A stretch of 44,911 nucleotides of DNA from Mediterranea massiliensis (GTDB lineage Bacteria; Bacteroidota; Bacteroidia; Bacteroidales; Bacteroidaceae): NCBI RefSeq assembly GCF_900128475.1, contig NZ_LT635835.1:331182-376092 (forward strand), in the 5' to 3' direction. A model generated the notes under the pieces. That model searched no databases and had not been told where the DNA came from. It saw only the letters and a program-made list of their open reading frames with translations. Made by a program: the position numbers and the translations under genes. This document shows, piece after piece, positions 1 to 7,432 of this stretch. The stretch's first letter is position 1. Every line of letters begins with the position of its first letter.

Positions 1-39
1 ACATTCCGTTACGAAATATTTGATGACAATTATGACTAA
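1..39 (+). CDS. C-terminal end of an upstream gene (partial)
   Basis: Frame 1 reads TFRYEIFDDNYD and stops with TAA at 37-39, 12 bases before the next ATG. That spacing equals the gaps between the following genes, so this is probably the tail of the previous gene in the same operon. Too little is visible to name it. Confidence 0.5.
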   Translation, partial: TFRYEIFDDNYD

Positions 40-51
40 AAGACAAAAGAT

Positions 52-366
52 ATGGAAATCAACTTCAAAGGACCTGTAATGCCTATCGACCCATACTCGC
101 AGCTGGCATTCGTGGAAATACTGAACATACTACTGACGGCGGGACACATCGTGGATGTGAACCGCTTCCTCATAAGCAGGAATGTCAATCCGCAGTTCGG
201 CTCACTGTCAGGCTATTTCAGATGGTCGTTCGCCGGAGACCATTTTACCCTCTGGCAACGCACGGACTACAATTCAACGCTATGTTTTAACCACAGGATA
301 CTCGATCTGCCTTTCGGTGTCCTGGCAGCAAAAGACAGCGGGAAAGACAAGGAAACGGCAAACTGA
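52..366 (+). CDS. Hypothetical accessory protein, 104 aa
   Basis: Not recognised. It encodes a small soluble-looking protein with no signal peptide or membrane segment and many aromatic residues (YFRWSF, FTLW). The ATG follows an A-rich stretch (agacaaaagat), the kind of start context seen before several genes in this operon; there is no Shine-Dalgarno, as is normal for Bacteroidetes. The gene lies 12 bases after one reading frame and 12 bases before the next, so it is probably cotranscribed with the accessory run that extends to 6363. Function unknown. Confidence 0.7.
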   Translation: MEINFKGPVMPIDPYSQLAFVEILNILLTAGHIVDVNRFLISRNVNPQFGSLSGYFRWSFAGDHFTLWQRTDYNSTLCFNHRILDLPFGVLAAKDSGKDKETAN

Positions 367-378
367 AAATGAAACGAT

Positions 379-666
379 ATGGAAACTACGATAAAAATAC
401 CCAACCGGGAAATCGCGCTCGCGGCATTTGACAGGCTCCGCCGGGAAAAAAGGAAGGATGCCGCACTGAGGCTGGCCGGGTGTATGCTCAGAGGGACATA
501 CATATCCCTCGGCATCGGTGATACCGACTGGGAAATAGACACCGCACTGCACAAATGCGGCGGTGAGCCTAAAACCAGATACGGTCATATGGCACATTTC
601 CACTTCGACGGCGAGACGGAAATGGAAACAGAGAAATATGAAAGGCTCAAGGAAGAGTACGAATGA
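379..666 (+). CDS. Hypothetical accessory protein, 95 aa
   Basis: Not recognised. The first half is basic and probably helical (residues about 8-35, rich in Arg/Lys/Ala); the C-terminus is acidic with a run of Glu. There is no signal peptide or membrane helix. Start chosen at 379 because it follows the A-rich pre-start sequence (gaaacgat) and lies 12 bases after the preceding stop. The gene is followed by two hairpins at 672-738 before the next gene. Function unknown; likely ICE cargo. Confidence 0.7.
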   Translation: METTIKIPNREIALAAFDRLRREKRKDAALRLAGCMLRGTYISLGIGDTDWEIDTALHKCGGEPKTRYGHMAHFHFDGETEMETEKYERLKEEYE

Positions 667-671
667 CAAGG

Positions 672-738
672 GAGCGGCCGAAAGGTCGCTCTTCTCATTT
701 ATAAACGACATGTACGGGAAACAGAATCCTGCCGTACA
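672..738 (+). promoter_or_regulatory. Two tandem hairpins between accessory genes
   Basis: GAGCGGCC (672-679) pairs with GGTCGCTC (684-691) around a GAAA tetraloop, and TGTACGG (711-717) pairs with CCGTACA (732-738). The first is followed by TTCTCATTT, a weak U-tract. They could attenuate or process the polycistronic mRNA ahead of the 310-aa gene. The structure is read from the sequence; the role is inferred. Confidence 0.45.
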
Positions 739-750
739 CAGGTAACAGAA

Positions 751-1683
751 ATGGAAGAACAGGAAAGACTGACAATGGAACTCGTGAAATCGCTCATGGA
801 CAAGTCCTACACGCTGGTATGGGTGGACTACAACGACAATCTCGACAACTGCCGTGACACCATCCAGAAGTGTCTGGAAGAAAGGAGCTGTGAAAGTCTG
901 TGGGAGAAAGTGGACGAATGGTACGGTGACGCCGAATGGGAAGCTGTCCGTGAAATCGTCTCAAAGCTGAAGGATGAATGTATCCGTTTCCATGATTTCG
1001 GGGAAGAGGAAGTGGACAAGTTCTTTCAAGAACACGAAGACGAAATCAGGGAAGAAATCTATGACAGAAACGACTCTGACACGCTGAAAGAACTTCTCAA
1101 AAACACGGATGACATCCCCGTGCGTGTCGAGATGCTGTCAAACTACGACTGCATCAATTCCAACTGGCTGGAATCGCAGGAAGGATACCGGTACAAGGAA
1201 TCCTATTTCGGGGATATGATAGACGCGCTGAACCTCAATCCAGCCAAAGTGAAGAAAATGCTGGTGGAGAAAGGCTACACGGTATATGGCCGGTTCCCCG
1301 ACAAAAAATACAGGGACGGCAAGGAACAGGTATCCTATGAACAGTTCTACCATGAACTTATCAACTCCTGCTGCGGTGCCAACCTGCTGACCTATATCGG
1401 CAAGGTAAGCCTGCAGGAACTTTATGATGCCGGATTCTCGCTTGGGGAAGTCATTATTCCCAAAGGCAACTGCTGCGGCATCTTCAGCTCCATGTACGGC
1501 GGTGGAAGCCTCCTGGAAATGGAACTCCTGAAAGATGTCAGACTGAAACTGGAAGTCAGGGACTATCACGGATTCCGCTTCCGTCTTGACAGCGAGAACT
1601 CAAAATATGAATGCTCCATCAAGCATGTGTACGGGGTATGCGATTCCTTCTTCGGAGAAAAGATAGGTCTTGTCGCTTCATAA
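751..1683 (+). CDS. Hypothetical acidic protein, 310 aa
   Basis: Not recognised. The N-terminal 130 residues are strongly acidic and helical (many Glu/Asp with Lys). The C-terminal part is more beta-like and holds a cluster NCCGIFSSMYGGGS near residue 240 and a second Cys pair (SCCGA) near residue 205. The paired cysteines could bind a metal, but no known zinc motif is complete. There is no signal peptide or transmembrane segment. It is the longest gene of the first accessory block after the J-domain gene. Start at 751 follows an A-rich leader (gtaacagaa). Confidence 0.7.
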   Translation: MEEQERLTMELVKSLMDKSYTLVWVDYNDNLDNCRDTIQKCLEERSCESLWEKVDEWYGDAEWEAVREIVSKLKDECIRFHDFGEEEVDKFFQEHEDEIREEIYDRNDSDTLKELLKNTDDIPVRVEMLSNYDCINSNWLESQEGYRYKESYFGDMIDALNLNPAKVKKMLVEKGYTVYGRFPDKKYRDGKEQVSYEQFYHELINSCCGANLLTYIGKVSLQELYDAGFSLGEVIIPKGNCCGIFSSMYGGGSLLEMELLKDVRLKLEVRDYHGFRFRLDSENSKYECSIKHVYGVCDSFFGEKIGLVAS

Positions 1684-1714
1684 ATCAAGTATGGTCAATT
1701 AAAGATATCAAATC

Positions 1715-2203
1715 ATGGAAAAGAAATATGCAATCATCCTATTCAAGGGAAAAGAATACCTGTGCGGACACGAAGACGGCTGCCATTACGATGTGTCCTG
1801 CCCGGTGAGGACATTCACTGAAGGAGAAGACGACTTCAAAATTCAGGAATCCGGGAAAAACCGGTCTGAAAGGACATTCCGGTACCATGGAAAGGAATTC
1901 AGGCTTGTCACCGGCTTCTACCCGAACGGATGGCCGGTTCTGAGTCTGGAATCACCGGACAACGGGGAACTATACACGGTACTTACCGTCAATCTGGAAG
2001 ACTCTCCGGCATTCGGGATTCCCGACCAGGCATTCATTGACATAAACAACAATCCGGAAGCGATGGAATTCCTCATAAGGAACAGCCTTGCCGAAGATAC
2101 GGGATACAGACGCAAAAGCGGATGGGTAGAATACCCGATGGCCAAACTGAACCTGGCTGAACTGTACCGGTTGTCACCGGAATCGTTCGAGAACCAAGAA
2201 TAA
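1715..2203 (+). CDS. DUF4313-like accessory protein, 162 aa
   Basis: The central and C-terminal parts carry TVNLEDSPAFGIPDQAF, DINNNPE, a Gly-rich TGYRRKSGW stretch and YPMAKLNL. These resemble the DUF4313 family of small proteins common on conjugative elements, phages and plasmids; the match is from memory of the family pattern and not a search. The N-terminal 60 residues (with two Cys and two His) form a separate region of unknown role. Cytosolic, no membrane segment. It is separated from the preceding gene by 31 bases. Biochemical function is unknown for the family. Confidence 0.6.
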   Translation: MEKKYAIILFKGKEYLCGHEDGCHYDVSCPVRTFTEGEDDFKIQESGKNRSERTFRYHGKEFRLVTGFYPNGWPVLSLESPDNGELYTVLTVNLEDSPAFGIPDQAFIDINNNPEAMEFLIRNSLAEDTGYRRKSGWVEYPMAKLNLAELYRLSPESFENQE

Positions 2204-2242
2204 GAATCAACAACAGAAATCATTAACCAAATCATAGGAATT

Positions 2243-2824
2243 ATGGCAAAGTACGATGTAAGAGTAAGGTACACCTTCGAGGGTACCTACAAGGTCGTGG
2301 CGGAAGACCGCGACGAGGCGGAAAGAATTGTAACGGAAGACTGCGGTCTGGTATTGGGCGGAAACATCCACACTACCTGCGATGATGACGAGGTGACAGA
2401 CTGGAGATTCGGCTGTCACCCCGACATGCAGATCCTTTCTTTCAGGGAACGGGGTGGCAAAGGCAAGGTCAGATACACGTCCATGTGTTTCAGCGACAGG
2501 ATTGAAGAACTGAGAAAGGACATAATCGAAGCCATCAGGGAGCTGCTTGATGCGCAGGGACTGAAAGAAATCACGTTTACCGACAACGAAGAAGACCCCG
2601 TATGGATTATCTGGTTTGACGATAATGGAGACCCATACGAGTGTTATGTTACAGGAATTGAGGTTACTGACAAGTTCATTACCGTGTTGGCAACAATAAA
2701 GGACAGTATGGAAGAGGTTTTCTGTCAGAGTCCTTTCGAACTTGGAGCCAGCAACATTGATTGGCTCAATCAAATGTACGAAGCAGTCAGGCTTCAACTT
2801 GAAAATACAAACGGGAACTCTTAA
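2243..2824 (+). CDS. Hypothetical protein, 193 aa, probably two domains
   Basis: Not recognised. Residues 1-75 begin with a beta-rich segment (YDVRVRYTFEGTYKVVAEDRD) followed by a helix, a layout seen in small ferredoxin-like folds. Residues about 85-190 start with a charged helix (RIEELRKDIIEAIRELL) and then alternate strands rich in Asp/Glu. The two halves look like separate modules joined in one chain. Cytosolic. It ends 13 bases before the next gene. Function unknown. Confidence 0.7.
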   Translation: MAKYDVRVRYTFEGTYKVVAEDRDEAERIVTEDCGLVLGGNIHTTCDDDEVTDWRFGCHPDMQILSFRERGGKGKVRYTSMCFSDRIEELRKDIIEAIRELLDAQGLKEITFTDNEEDPVWIIWFDDNGDPYECYVTGIEVTDKFITVLATIKDSMEEVFCQSPFELGASNIDWLNQMYEAVRLQLENTNGNS

Positions 2825-2837
2825 AACGAAAGACAAT

Positions 2838-3068
2838 ATGGCAACAAAAGTCAATATGGACAGACACGTCCGGGAGGGATGGACTGTCGGAGCGTTCATC
2901 AGGGAGCTGGCCCCGCAGGTGGAAATGATCATGAGCGGGCAAAGCTGGAGGGAACCTTTCAGAAACAAACAGGAACTGGCGGACTGGTGCAGGGACAACC
3001 AACCCTATTACAAGAAAAGGATTCCTGAAGTGAACAGCCATTTTGCAAAAATGTATAACCTCAAATAG
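2838..3068 (+). CDS. Hypothetical protein, 76 aa
   Basis: Not recognised. The start is placed at 2838 (MATKVNMDRH) because the ATG follows aaagacaat, the pre-start pattern shared with neighbouring genes, and lies just after the preceding stop; longer in-frame openings would overlap the upstream gene. The protein is basic and aromatic (WREPF, WCRDNQPYYKKR) and may bind nucleic acid, but no motif proves it. The next gene begins 10 bases after its stop. Confidence 0.65.
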   Translation: MATKVNMDRHVREGWTVGAFIRELAPQVEMIMSGQSWREPFRNKQELADWCRDNQPYYKKRIPEVNSHFAKMYNLK

Positions 3069-3078
3069 AAACAACAGT

Positions 3079-3675
3079 ATGAAATATCAAGCGGAAAATG
3101 CAGTGTCCAGCTACTTCTACTACATGTGGAATACCTGGTGCGAGGAAGAGTGCAAGACAGTCTTCAAGGAAATGTACCCACATTTTTGGGAAAAATGGAG
3201 TCTGATGACGGACAAGGGTGTATTCGGAGCCTCCGAACGGTTCTATGCGGAACTGACGGACCGCTACAGGGAAAAACTGGTGGAACGGGCCGTCAGCCTG
3301 TATGACGGCAAGGCCAGGCGCAAACACCCGGACGATTCCAAAATCAAAGTGTGCAGTGACTGCGGTTCAACAGAGATTGAGATTCAGGCATGGGTGGATG
3401 TAAACACGAACGAATACCACAGTGACGTGGACGATGACATCTGGTGTTCCCAGTGCGAGGACAATGTGGAGACCTGCTCCAAGCAATCCTTTCTGGAAAA
3501 GATGCAGGAATGGTGGAAATCCAACAATACCGATAACCTTGAATACCTGACCGGATTCAAGACATCCGATTTCCCTTCAGCCAATTCCGGGCAAACATTC
3601 TCCGAGGCCGCCGACGAATGGTGGAACGGCAAAAACTATGACGAGAAGAGGAACATATACCTGACAAACAATTAA
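3079..3675 (+). CDS. Hypothetical zinc-ribbon-like protein, 198 aa
   Basis: Residues about 95-140 contain CSDCGS followed 30-odd residues later by CSQCE, a CxxC...CxxC pair typical of zinc ribbons. The N-terminal part is helical and aromatic (YFYYMWNTW); the C-terminus has repeated Trp-Trp pairs (EWWKS, EWWNG). Start chosen at 3079 (MKYQAEN), 10 bases after the preceding stop, in place of an upstream in-frame ATG inside that gene. A nucleic-acid or protein binding role is plausible but unproven. Confidence 0.65.
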   Translation: MKYQAENAVSSYFYYMWNTWCEEECKTVFKEMYPHFWEKWSLMTDKGVFGASERFYAELTDRYREKLVERAVSLYDGKARRKHPDDSKIKVCSDCGSTEIEIQAWVDVNTNEYHSDVDDDIWCSQCEDNVETCSKQSFLEKMQEWWKSNNTDNLEYLTGFKTSDFPSANSGQTFSEAADEWWNGKNYDEKRNIYLTNN

Positions 3676-3686
3676 AGACAACAGAT

Positions 3687-3896
3687 ATGGCACGGAATAT
3701 CATTGACCTGATCTGCAACTCATGCAGTTGCGGCAAGGAAGAGGCACAGGAATACCTGGACGACGAGATAAGAAACCTGCAGGAACTTCAGGAGGACAAC
3801 GACCTGAGAAGCGAAGACTTCGAAATCGCGTGCAGCAACCTCGGGCTTGACCTGGACTGGCAGATATATTTCATCAACCGTCTCGCGGGACTTTAA
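3687..3896 (+). CDS. Hypothetical acidic protein, 69 aa
   Basis: Not recognised. A small acidic protein with a Cys cluster near the start (CNSCSCG) and a helix rich in Glu/Asp/Leu (EYLDDEIRNLQELQEDND). The ATG follows aaagacaacagat, nearly the same pre-start sequence as the gene at 52. It ends 11 bases before the J-domain gene, so the two are probably translated from one mRNA. Confidence 0.65.
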   Translation: MARNIIDLICNSCSCGKEEAQEYLDDEIRNLQELQEDNDLRSEDFEIACSNLGLDLDWQIYFINRLAGL

Positions 3897-3907
3897 CGGA
3901 TACAGAC

Positions 3908-4927
3908 ATGACTTATTTTCAAAACATACACTCTCTGGCGGACCTGAAAAAGGAATACCGCCGTCTGGCAATGCTTCACCACCCGGACAAGGGTGGTGAC
4001 ACTGCCCTCATGCAGCAGGTGAACACCGAATTCGGAAAATTGTTCGAGGTCTGGAAAGACAAGCCCTGCGTTTCCACAGCTCCAACAGGCTACGAACACG
4101 ACTTTCAGGGTGCCACCGCAAAGGAATACACCGAATATGTGTACAATGAATACCGCTGGAAAGGACACAACTATACCGGACAGTCCGCACCGGAGATCAC
4201 GGAACTGGTCAGGGCATGGCTCAAGGAAACCTACCCGAGATATACCTTCTCGGTCCGCAGGGACGGATACAATTCAATCCTTATCCGGCTGATGAAAGCA
4301 GACTTCGAGGCTTTCACCAAAGAGTCAGGAAAAATACAGGGAGACATCAACCACTACAACATCCAGACATCAGACAGTCTGACCGACCGGGCCAAGGACG
4401 TGATGACAAACGTCAGGGATTTTGTGATGTCATACAATTTCGATGAAAGCGACCCCATGACCGACTATTTCCACACCAACTTCTATCTCACGCTCGGAAT
4501 CGGCAGCTACAGACAGCCGTACCGGATGGAACTGCCGAAAATTACGGGAAAAGACAATCCTGAAGCTTTCAGACATCCCGAAGGAGCGGCACACAAGGCT
4601 ATACGTCAGGCACTGGGCAAGGCCCGGTTCGGCTTCATCGAGAACCGAAGACATATCGGGGAAATGATACTTGGAGAGGACTTTTACGGCTCACAGGGCG
4701 AACATTATTTCTGGCCCAAGGAATATTCGAGTGCGAAGACGGCACAGAAACGCATCGGGAAACTGGAGGCAGCCGGAATGCGCTGCGAACTGACAGGCTG
4801 CAACGGCGGATACATACGCCTGCTCGGATATACCCCGGAAACGGAAAGCAATCTGGAACGGGAAAGGCAGGAATATGCCACTGCATACCGCACATGGCAA
4901 TCAAGGCGGAATTTTAAAACAACTTAA
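3908..4927 (+). CDS. J-domain protein with LPD29-like domain, 339 aa
   Basis: Residues about 1-50 form a J domain: a helix with KEYRRLAMLHHPDKGGD carries the diagnostic HPD tripeptide that stimulates Hsp70 ATPase, then a helix ending FGKLFEVWKD. Residues about 95-140 (APEITELVRAWLKETYP ... FSVRRDGYNSILI) resemble the large-polyvalent-protein-associated domain LPD29 found on conjugative elements and phages. The remainder is unassigned. The J domain is short, lacking the Gly/Phe linker and zinc region of true DnaJ, so this is an accessory co-chaperone that could direct host DnaK to an element protein or DNA complex. It sits in the middle of the accessory operon. Confidence 0.75.
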   Translation: MTYFQNIHSLADLKKEYRRLAMLHHPDKGGDTALMQQVNTEFGKLFEVWKDKPCVSTAPTGYEHDFQGATAKEYTEYVYNEYRWKGHNYTGQSAPEITELVRAWLKETYPRYTFSVRRDGYNSILIRLMKADFEAFTKESGKIQGDINHYNIQTSDSLTDRAKDVMTNVRDFVMSYNFDESDPMTDYFHTNFYLTLGIGSYRQPYRMELPKITGKDNPEAFRHPEGAAHKAIRQALGKARFGFIENRRHIGEMILGEDFYGSQGEHYFWPKEYSSAKTAQKRIGKLEAAGMRCELTGCNGGYIRLLGYTPETESNLERERQEYATAYRTWQSRRNFKTT

Positions 4928-4937
4928 ATCAAAATTT

Positions 4938-5645
4938 ATGGATACGGAAAATTTGAACAAATGGTGGTACTCGTTGCCGGAAGAAATCAGAAAAAAGCTA
5001 TATGTACAGGAAAATATCAATGTATGGAAAGACCTTGACATGTCGACACGGGTTGCCATGTTCCGGTATTGCCGGATGAAAATATTCGGGATAGGGAAAA
5101 ACGGGGATATGGAACGGTCGCTGCTTATCGAAACGGTATGCGGACTGGCGGATATCGCCCTCGTGAAAAGAAGCGGCATTGCGCTTGAAGATATGTGCGA
5201 TGACGAAGGAAATTTTCTTGAAGAATATCAGAAGCAGTTCAACACGGTTTATGACCGTTATGAGGCGGTGCTGGCAAACATGGACTGGACGAACTGTTGT
5301 ACAGACATGGAAATATCCGTCCGGGAAATAATTGAGCACCTGGAAAAAACAGGCTACAGCCGGGTGGACATTGATACGGACAGAAGAACCGCAAAGACAT
5401 TCTACACCTACCGTGGCGGGCTTCATATCAACGGTACGGGAAACCTGTCATTCCATATCCTACCTCCACAGGACAGTCTCGGACTGGGACGGTTTGCAAT
5501 ATGCGCCACCCGGAACGGGGAAAGCTCACAGCTGGGGACAGACCAAGCCCCGTTCTTTTTCGGGCGGCTGCTTGCCTTCCTCAAAGGTGAGAGAAAAGAG
5601 AATGAGATAATAGATGAAATATCTACCGACAGAAAAACAGAATAG
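4938..5645 (+). CDS. Hypothetical protein, 235 aa
   Basis: Not recognised. The start at 4938 (MDTENLNKWW) is preferred to an earlier in-frame ATG that would overlap the J-domain gene; it follows an A/T-rich leader. The N-terminal half is helical, while residues about 140-220 are beta-rich with a Gly/Arg stretch. No signal peptide or membrane helix. The last codons run up to the next gene, whose preferred ATG is 5 bases downstream of the stop, suggesting coupled translation. Confidence 0.65.
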   Translation: MDTENLNKWWYSLPEEIRKKLYVQENINVWKDLDMSTRVAMFRYCRMKIFGIGKNGDMERSLLIETVCGLADIALVKRSGIALEDMCDDEGNFLEEYQKQFNTVYDRYEAVLANMDWTNCCTDMEISVREIIEHLEKTGYSRVDIDTDRRTAKTFYTYRGGLHINGTGNLSFHILPPQDSLGLGRFAICATRNGESSQLGTDQAPFFFGRLLAFLKGERKENEIIDEISTDRKTE

Positions 5646-5649
5646 AAAC

Positions 5650-6363
5650 ATGAAAGCAAAAGTATTGAAATACAAGTTTGACGGCAACACCATCGTTGCC
5701 CCATACATGGAACTTGAGCCGTATGCGGAGAATGTATTCATCTCGCTGGCAAGAAAAAACGAATACGGAAACGAAAGTGAAGACAGTTTCCATATAATCT
5801 GCAAGATAGGTGATGTCCATTTTTCCTGTGGACAGTATTCACGCAGAATACTTGACAAGGAGGGGCACCGGGAAGAAGCGGCGACCTATTGCAAGAACTG
5901 GATTGAAAACACCCTGAAGGATGTAGAGGATGGAAAAATCATTCCCCTCTTGTCTGTCCATGTATTCAATGCACTCGGTCTTGACTCCACCCCTTTGGTA
6001 CAGGCCCGTGAGGAATATGCAAAAAAGCAGGAAGAAAAGCGACTGGAACGGAAAAGAAAAGAAGAACTGGAAAGAAAGGAGAAAGAAACCCGATGGCAAC
6101 AGTTGCTTGACGAGAACAAGCGGAAATTCCTGGACGGTGAGAAAATAACGGCAGAAATGTTTCTTGAAATTACCGGAAGGGACGGCTTTGACATCCATAT
6201 CAGAACCAAAGGGACATTCAACAGGCATGTGACAGCAATCGACAGGAACGGAACCGTCAGTTTCCGAAAATACAAAGGCCGCCGTACTCCCGACTTTACC
6301 GGGTGCCATAAGGCTGTGGCAGACTATCTTGCATTTCTTGCCGGAAATGAAATCAGAAAATAA
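5650..6363 (+). CDS. Hypothetical coiled-coil protein, 237 aa
   Basis: Residues 1-115 are a mixed region with no known motif. Residues about 118-160 are a highly charged coiled coil (repeated Glu/Lys/Arg with KKQEEKRLERKRKEELER). The C-terminal 75 residues look like a small basic module (ITGRDGFDIHIRTKG, FRKYKGRR) that may bind nucleic acid. Start at 5650 (MKAKVLK) is chosen because the ATG lies just after the upstream stop and its leader is A-rich. It is the last gene of the first operon and is followed by a strong hairpin at 6371-6405. Confidence 0.65.
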   Translation: MKAKVLKYKFDGNTIVAPYMELEPYAENVFISLARKNEYGNESEDSFHIICKIGDVHFSCGQYSRRILDKEGHREEAATYCKNWIENTLKDVEDGKIIPLLSVHVFNALGLDSTPLVQAREEYAKKQEEKRLERKRKEELERKEKETRWQQLLDENKRKFLDGEKITAEMFLEITGRDGFDIHIRTKGTFNRHVTAIDRNGTVSFRKYKGRRTPDFTGCHKAVADYLAFLAGNEIRK

Positions 6364-6370
6364 GATCCAA

Positions 6371-6405
6371 AGCGGTAACAGCTCTCCTATGCAACTGTTA
6401 CCGCT
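6371..6405. terminator. Bidirectional terminator between convergent genes
   Basis: A perfect 11-bp inverted repeat, AGCGGTAACAG (6371-6381) and CTGTTACCGCT (6395-6405), with a 13-nt loop. It lies between a plus-strand stop at 6363 and a minus-strand stop at 6418, the usual place for a shared terminator. A short T-rich tail follows on the plus strand. Confidence 0.75.
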
Positions 6406-6417
6406 ATTATCTGAATT

Positions 6418-6762
6418 TTACAGCTTTCTGTTCAGTACCATCGCCAAGGGATATATAAACTGGTTATAGACCTTGAGCTTCTTCAGATCCAGCACATACC
6501 CTGCATAGGGATTGGTACAATCCGAATAGAAAAACACATCGGTAAAACCCGCATGTTCCTTTATGATTTCTCCTTCCAAGGGAATCTCGTCCACATCAAA
6601 CTCTTCCAGAGACAGTTCCTCCAGGCGGGCATGTTCCCCATTGCCCAACACATTGAGGTTACGGTTGAACAGCACGTATCCCTGCTTACTGTAATCCACA
6701 CGCATACCATACGGACGCTCCACAAGGAAAGCATCCGCAGCTTTCTTTATATAATCTTCCAT
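6418..6762 (-). CDS. Hypothetical protein, 114 aa
   Basis: Not recognised. A small acidic, probably alpha/beta protein (EELSLEEFDVDEIPLEGE) with no membrane segment. It stands alone on the minus strand among plus-strand cargo, between a shared terminator on one side and a promoter-like sequence at 6784-6791 on the other, so it is probably a monocistronic unit. The compact size and isolated setting would fit an orphan immunity-like or regulatory gene, but nothing in the sequence proves this. Confidence 0.6.
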   Translation of the reverse strand: MEDYIKKAADAFLVERPYGMRVDYSKQGYVLFNRNLNVLGNGEHARLEELSLEEFDVDEIPLEGEIIKEHAGFTDVFFYSDCTNPYAGYVLDLKKLKVYNQFIYPLAMVLNRKL

Positions 6763-6783
6763 GATTTTTCAAATTAGGATTTG

Positions 6784-6791
6784 CAAAAGTA
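6784..6791 (-). promoter_or_regulatory. Bacteroidetes -7 element for the 114-aa gene
   Basis: On the minus strand the sequence reads TACTTTTG, matching the TAnnTTTG -7 consensus, 22 bases before the ATG at 6762. A TTTG lies upstream but closer than the usual spacing, so the -33 element is uncertain. Confidence 0.5.
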
Positions 6792-6892
6792 CACCATTCC
6801 TTTGTCAAAGACGAACAAATCAATGGGTTTCTCACCGACATAGCTGCAAGAAAATACAACGACACACAACCTGTATATTTTATTTTCCTCCA

Positions 6893-7066
6893 GCAAAGGT
6901 AGTCCCGTGTCCAACGTACCCGGACAAGGTCAGGCCCCTATGGGGTTGGCTGAAAGAAAATCATCCTCGCCGGTGGCTGCGGTATTTTCTTTCGCCAAAC
7001 CTTGCGGGTACGGTCACGGGACAGTCAGGCAGGCGAAAAATAAAAAATACCGGCTCCCGAAGCCGG
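6893..7066 (+). ncRNA. Y-shaped structured leader element, copy 1
   Basis: It begins with GCAAAGGT, shared by all four copies. The outer stem is CCCGTG (6904-6909)/CACGGG (7015-7020), GTACCCG (6916-6922)/CGGGTAC (7005-7011) and CAAGGT (6925-6930)/ACCTTG (6999-7004). Inside are a small CCCC/GGGG hairpin and a long hairpin GAAAGAAAAT (6952-6961)/ATTTTCTTTC (6984-6993) whose loop holds the invariant CATCCTCGC and CGGT. A tail hairpin CGGCT/AGCCG follows an A-rich spacer. The DUF4120-like gene starts 30 bases downstream. Function unknown; a cis-acting RNA or single-stranded DNA structure is inferred. Confidence 0.75.
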
Positions 7067-7096
7067 ACGTGTTTAACAGATAAAATACAATGACTC

Positions 7097-7387
7097 ATGA
7101 AAATCCTGAATGAAGAACATTTCCAGAATGTAAAGCGTTACGCCGAATCCATCGGTGACACATCACTCCAGAACTGTCTGGATAGACTGAAAAAATGGGA
7201 GGAGAATCCAGACCATCCAAGCGAAATCTCGCTCTATTATGACCATGCCCCGTACTCGTTCGGCTTCACGCAACGCTATCCCGACGGAAGCATCGGCATC
7301 GTAGGCGGTCTGCTCTATCACGGAATACCGGACCGGTCTTTTGCCGTGACACTTGAACCGTTCCACGGATGGCAGATACATACCTGA
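7097..7387 (+). CDS. DUF4120-like protein, 96 aa
   Basis: A small cytosolic protein with an N-terminal helix (EHFQNVKRYAESIGD) and a C-terminal aromatic/Gly-rich part (GGLLYHGIPDRSF, PFHGWQIHT). Size and pattern recall the DUF4120 family common in Bacteroidales mobile elements; this is a recollection and not a search result. It is the first gene after structured leader copy 1, 30 bases downstream of the element, and is followed after 45 bases by the 307-aa gene. Function of the family is not known. Confidence 0.65.
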   Translation: MKILNEEHFQNVKRYAESIGDTSLQNCLDRLKKWEENPDHPSEISLYYDHAPYSFGFTQRYPDGSIGIVGGLLYHGIPDRSFAVTLEPFHGWQIHT

Positions 7388-7432
7388 AAAAAGATAGACA
7401 ATCATAGTATTAACTTTATAAAATTCAAGATT

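Noticed and set aside
25..6363. Long reading frames on the opposite strand of the accessory genes
   Set aside because: They mirror the plus-strand genes, have Cys/Phe/Ser-rich unlikely translations and no start context, so they are shadows.
6893..7066. Structured elements as simple Rho-independent terminators
   Set aside because: They are about 160 bases long, branched, lack a terminal U-run and lie ahead of genes; separate terminators exist upstream of some copies (for example 31523-31535).
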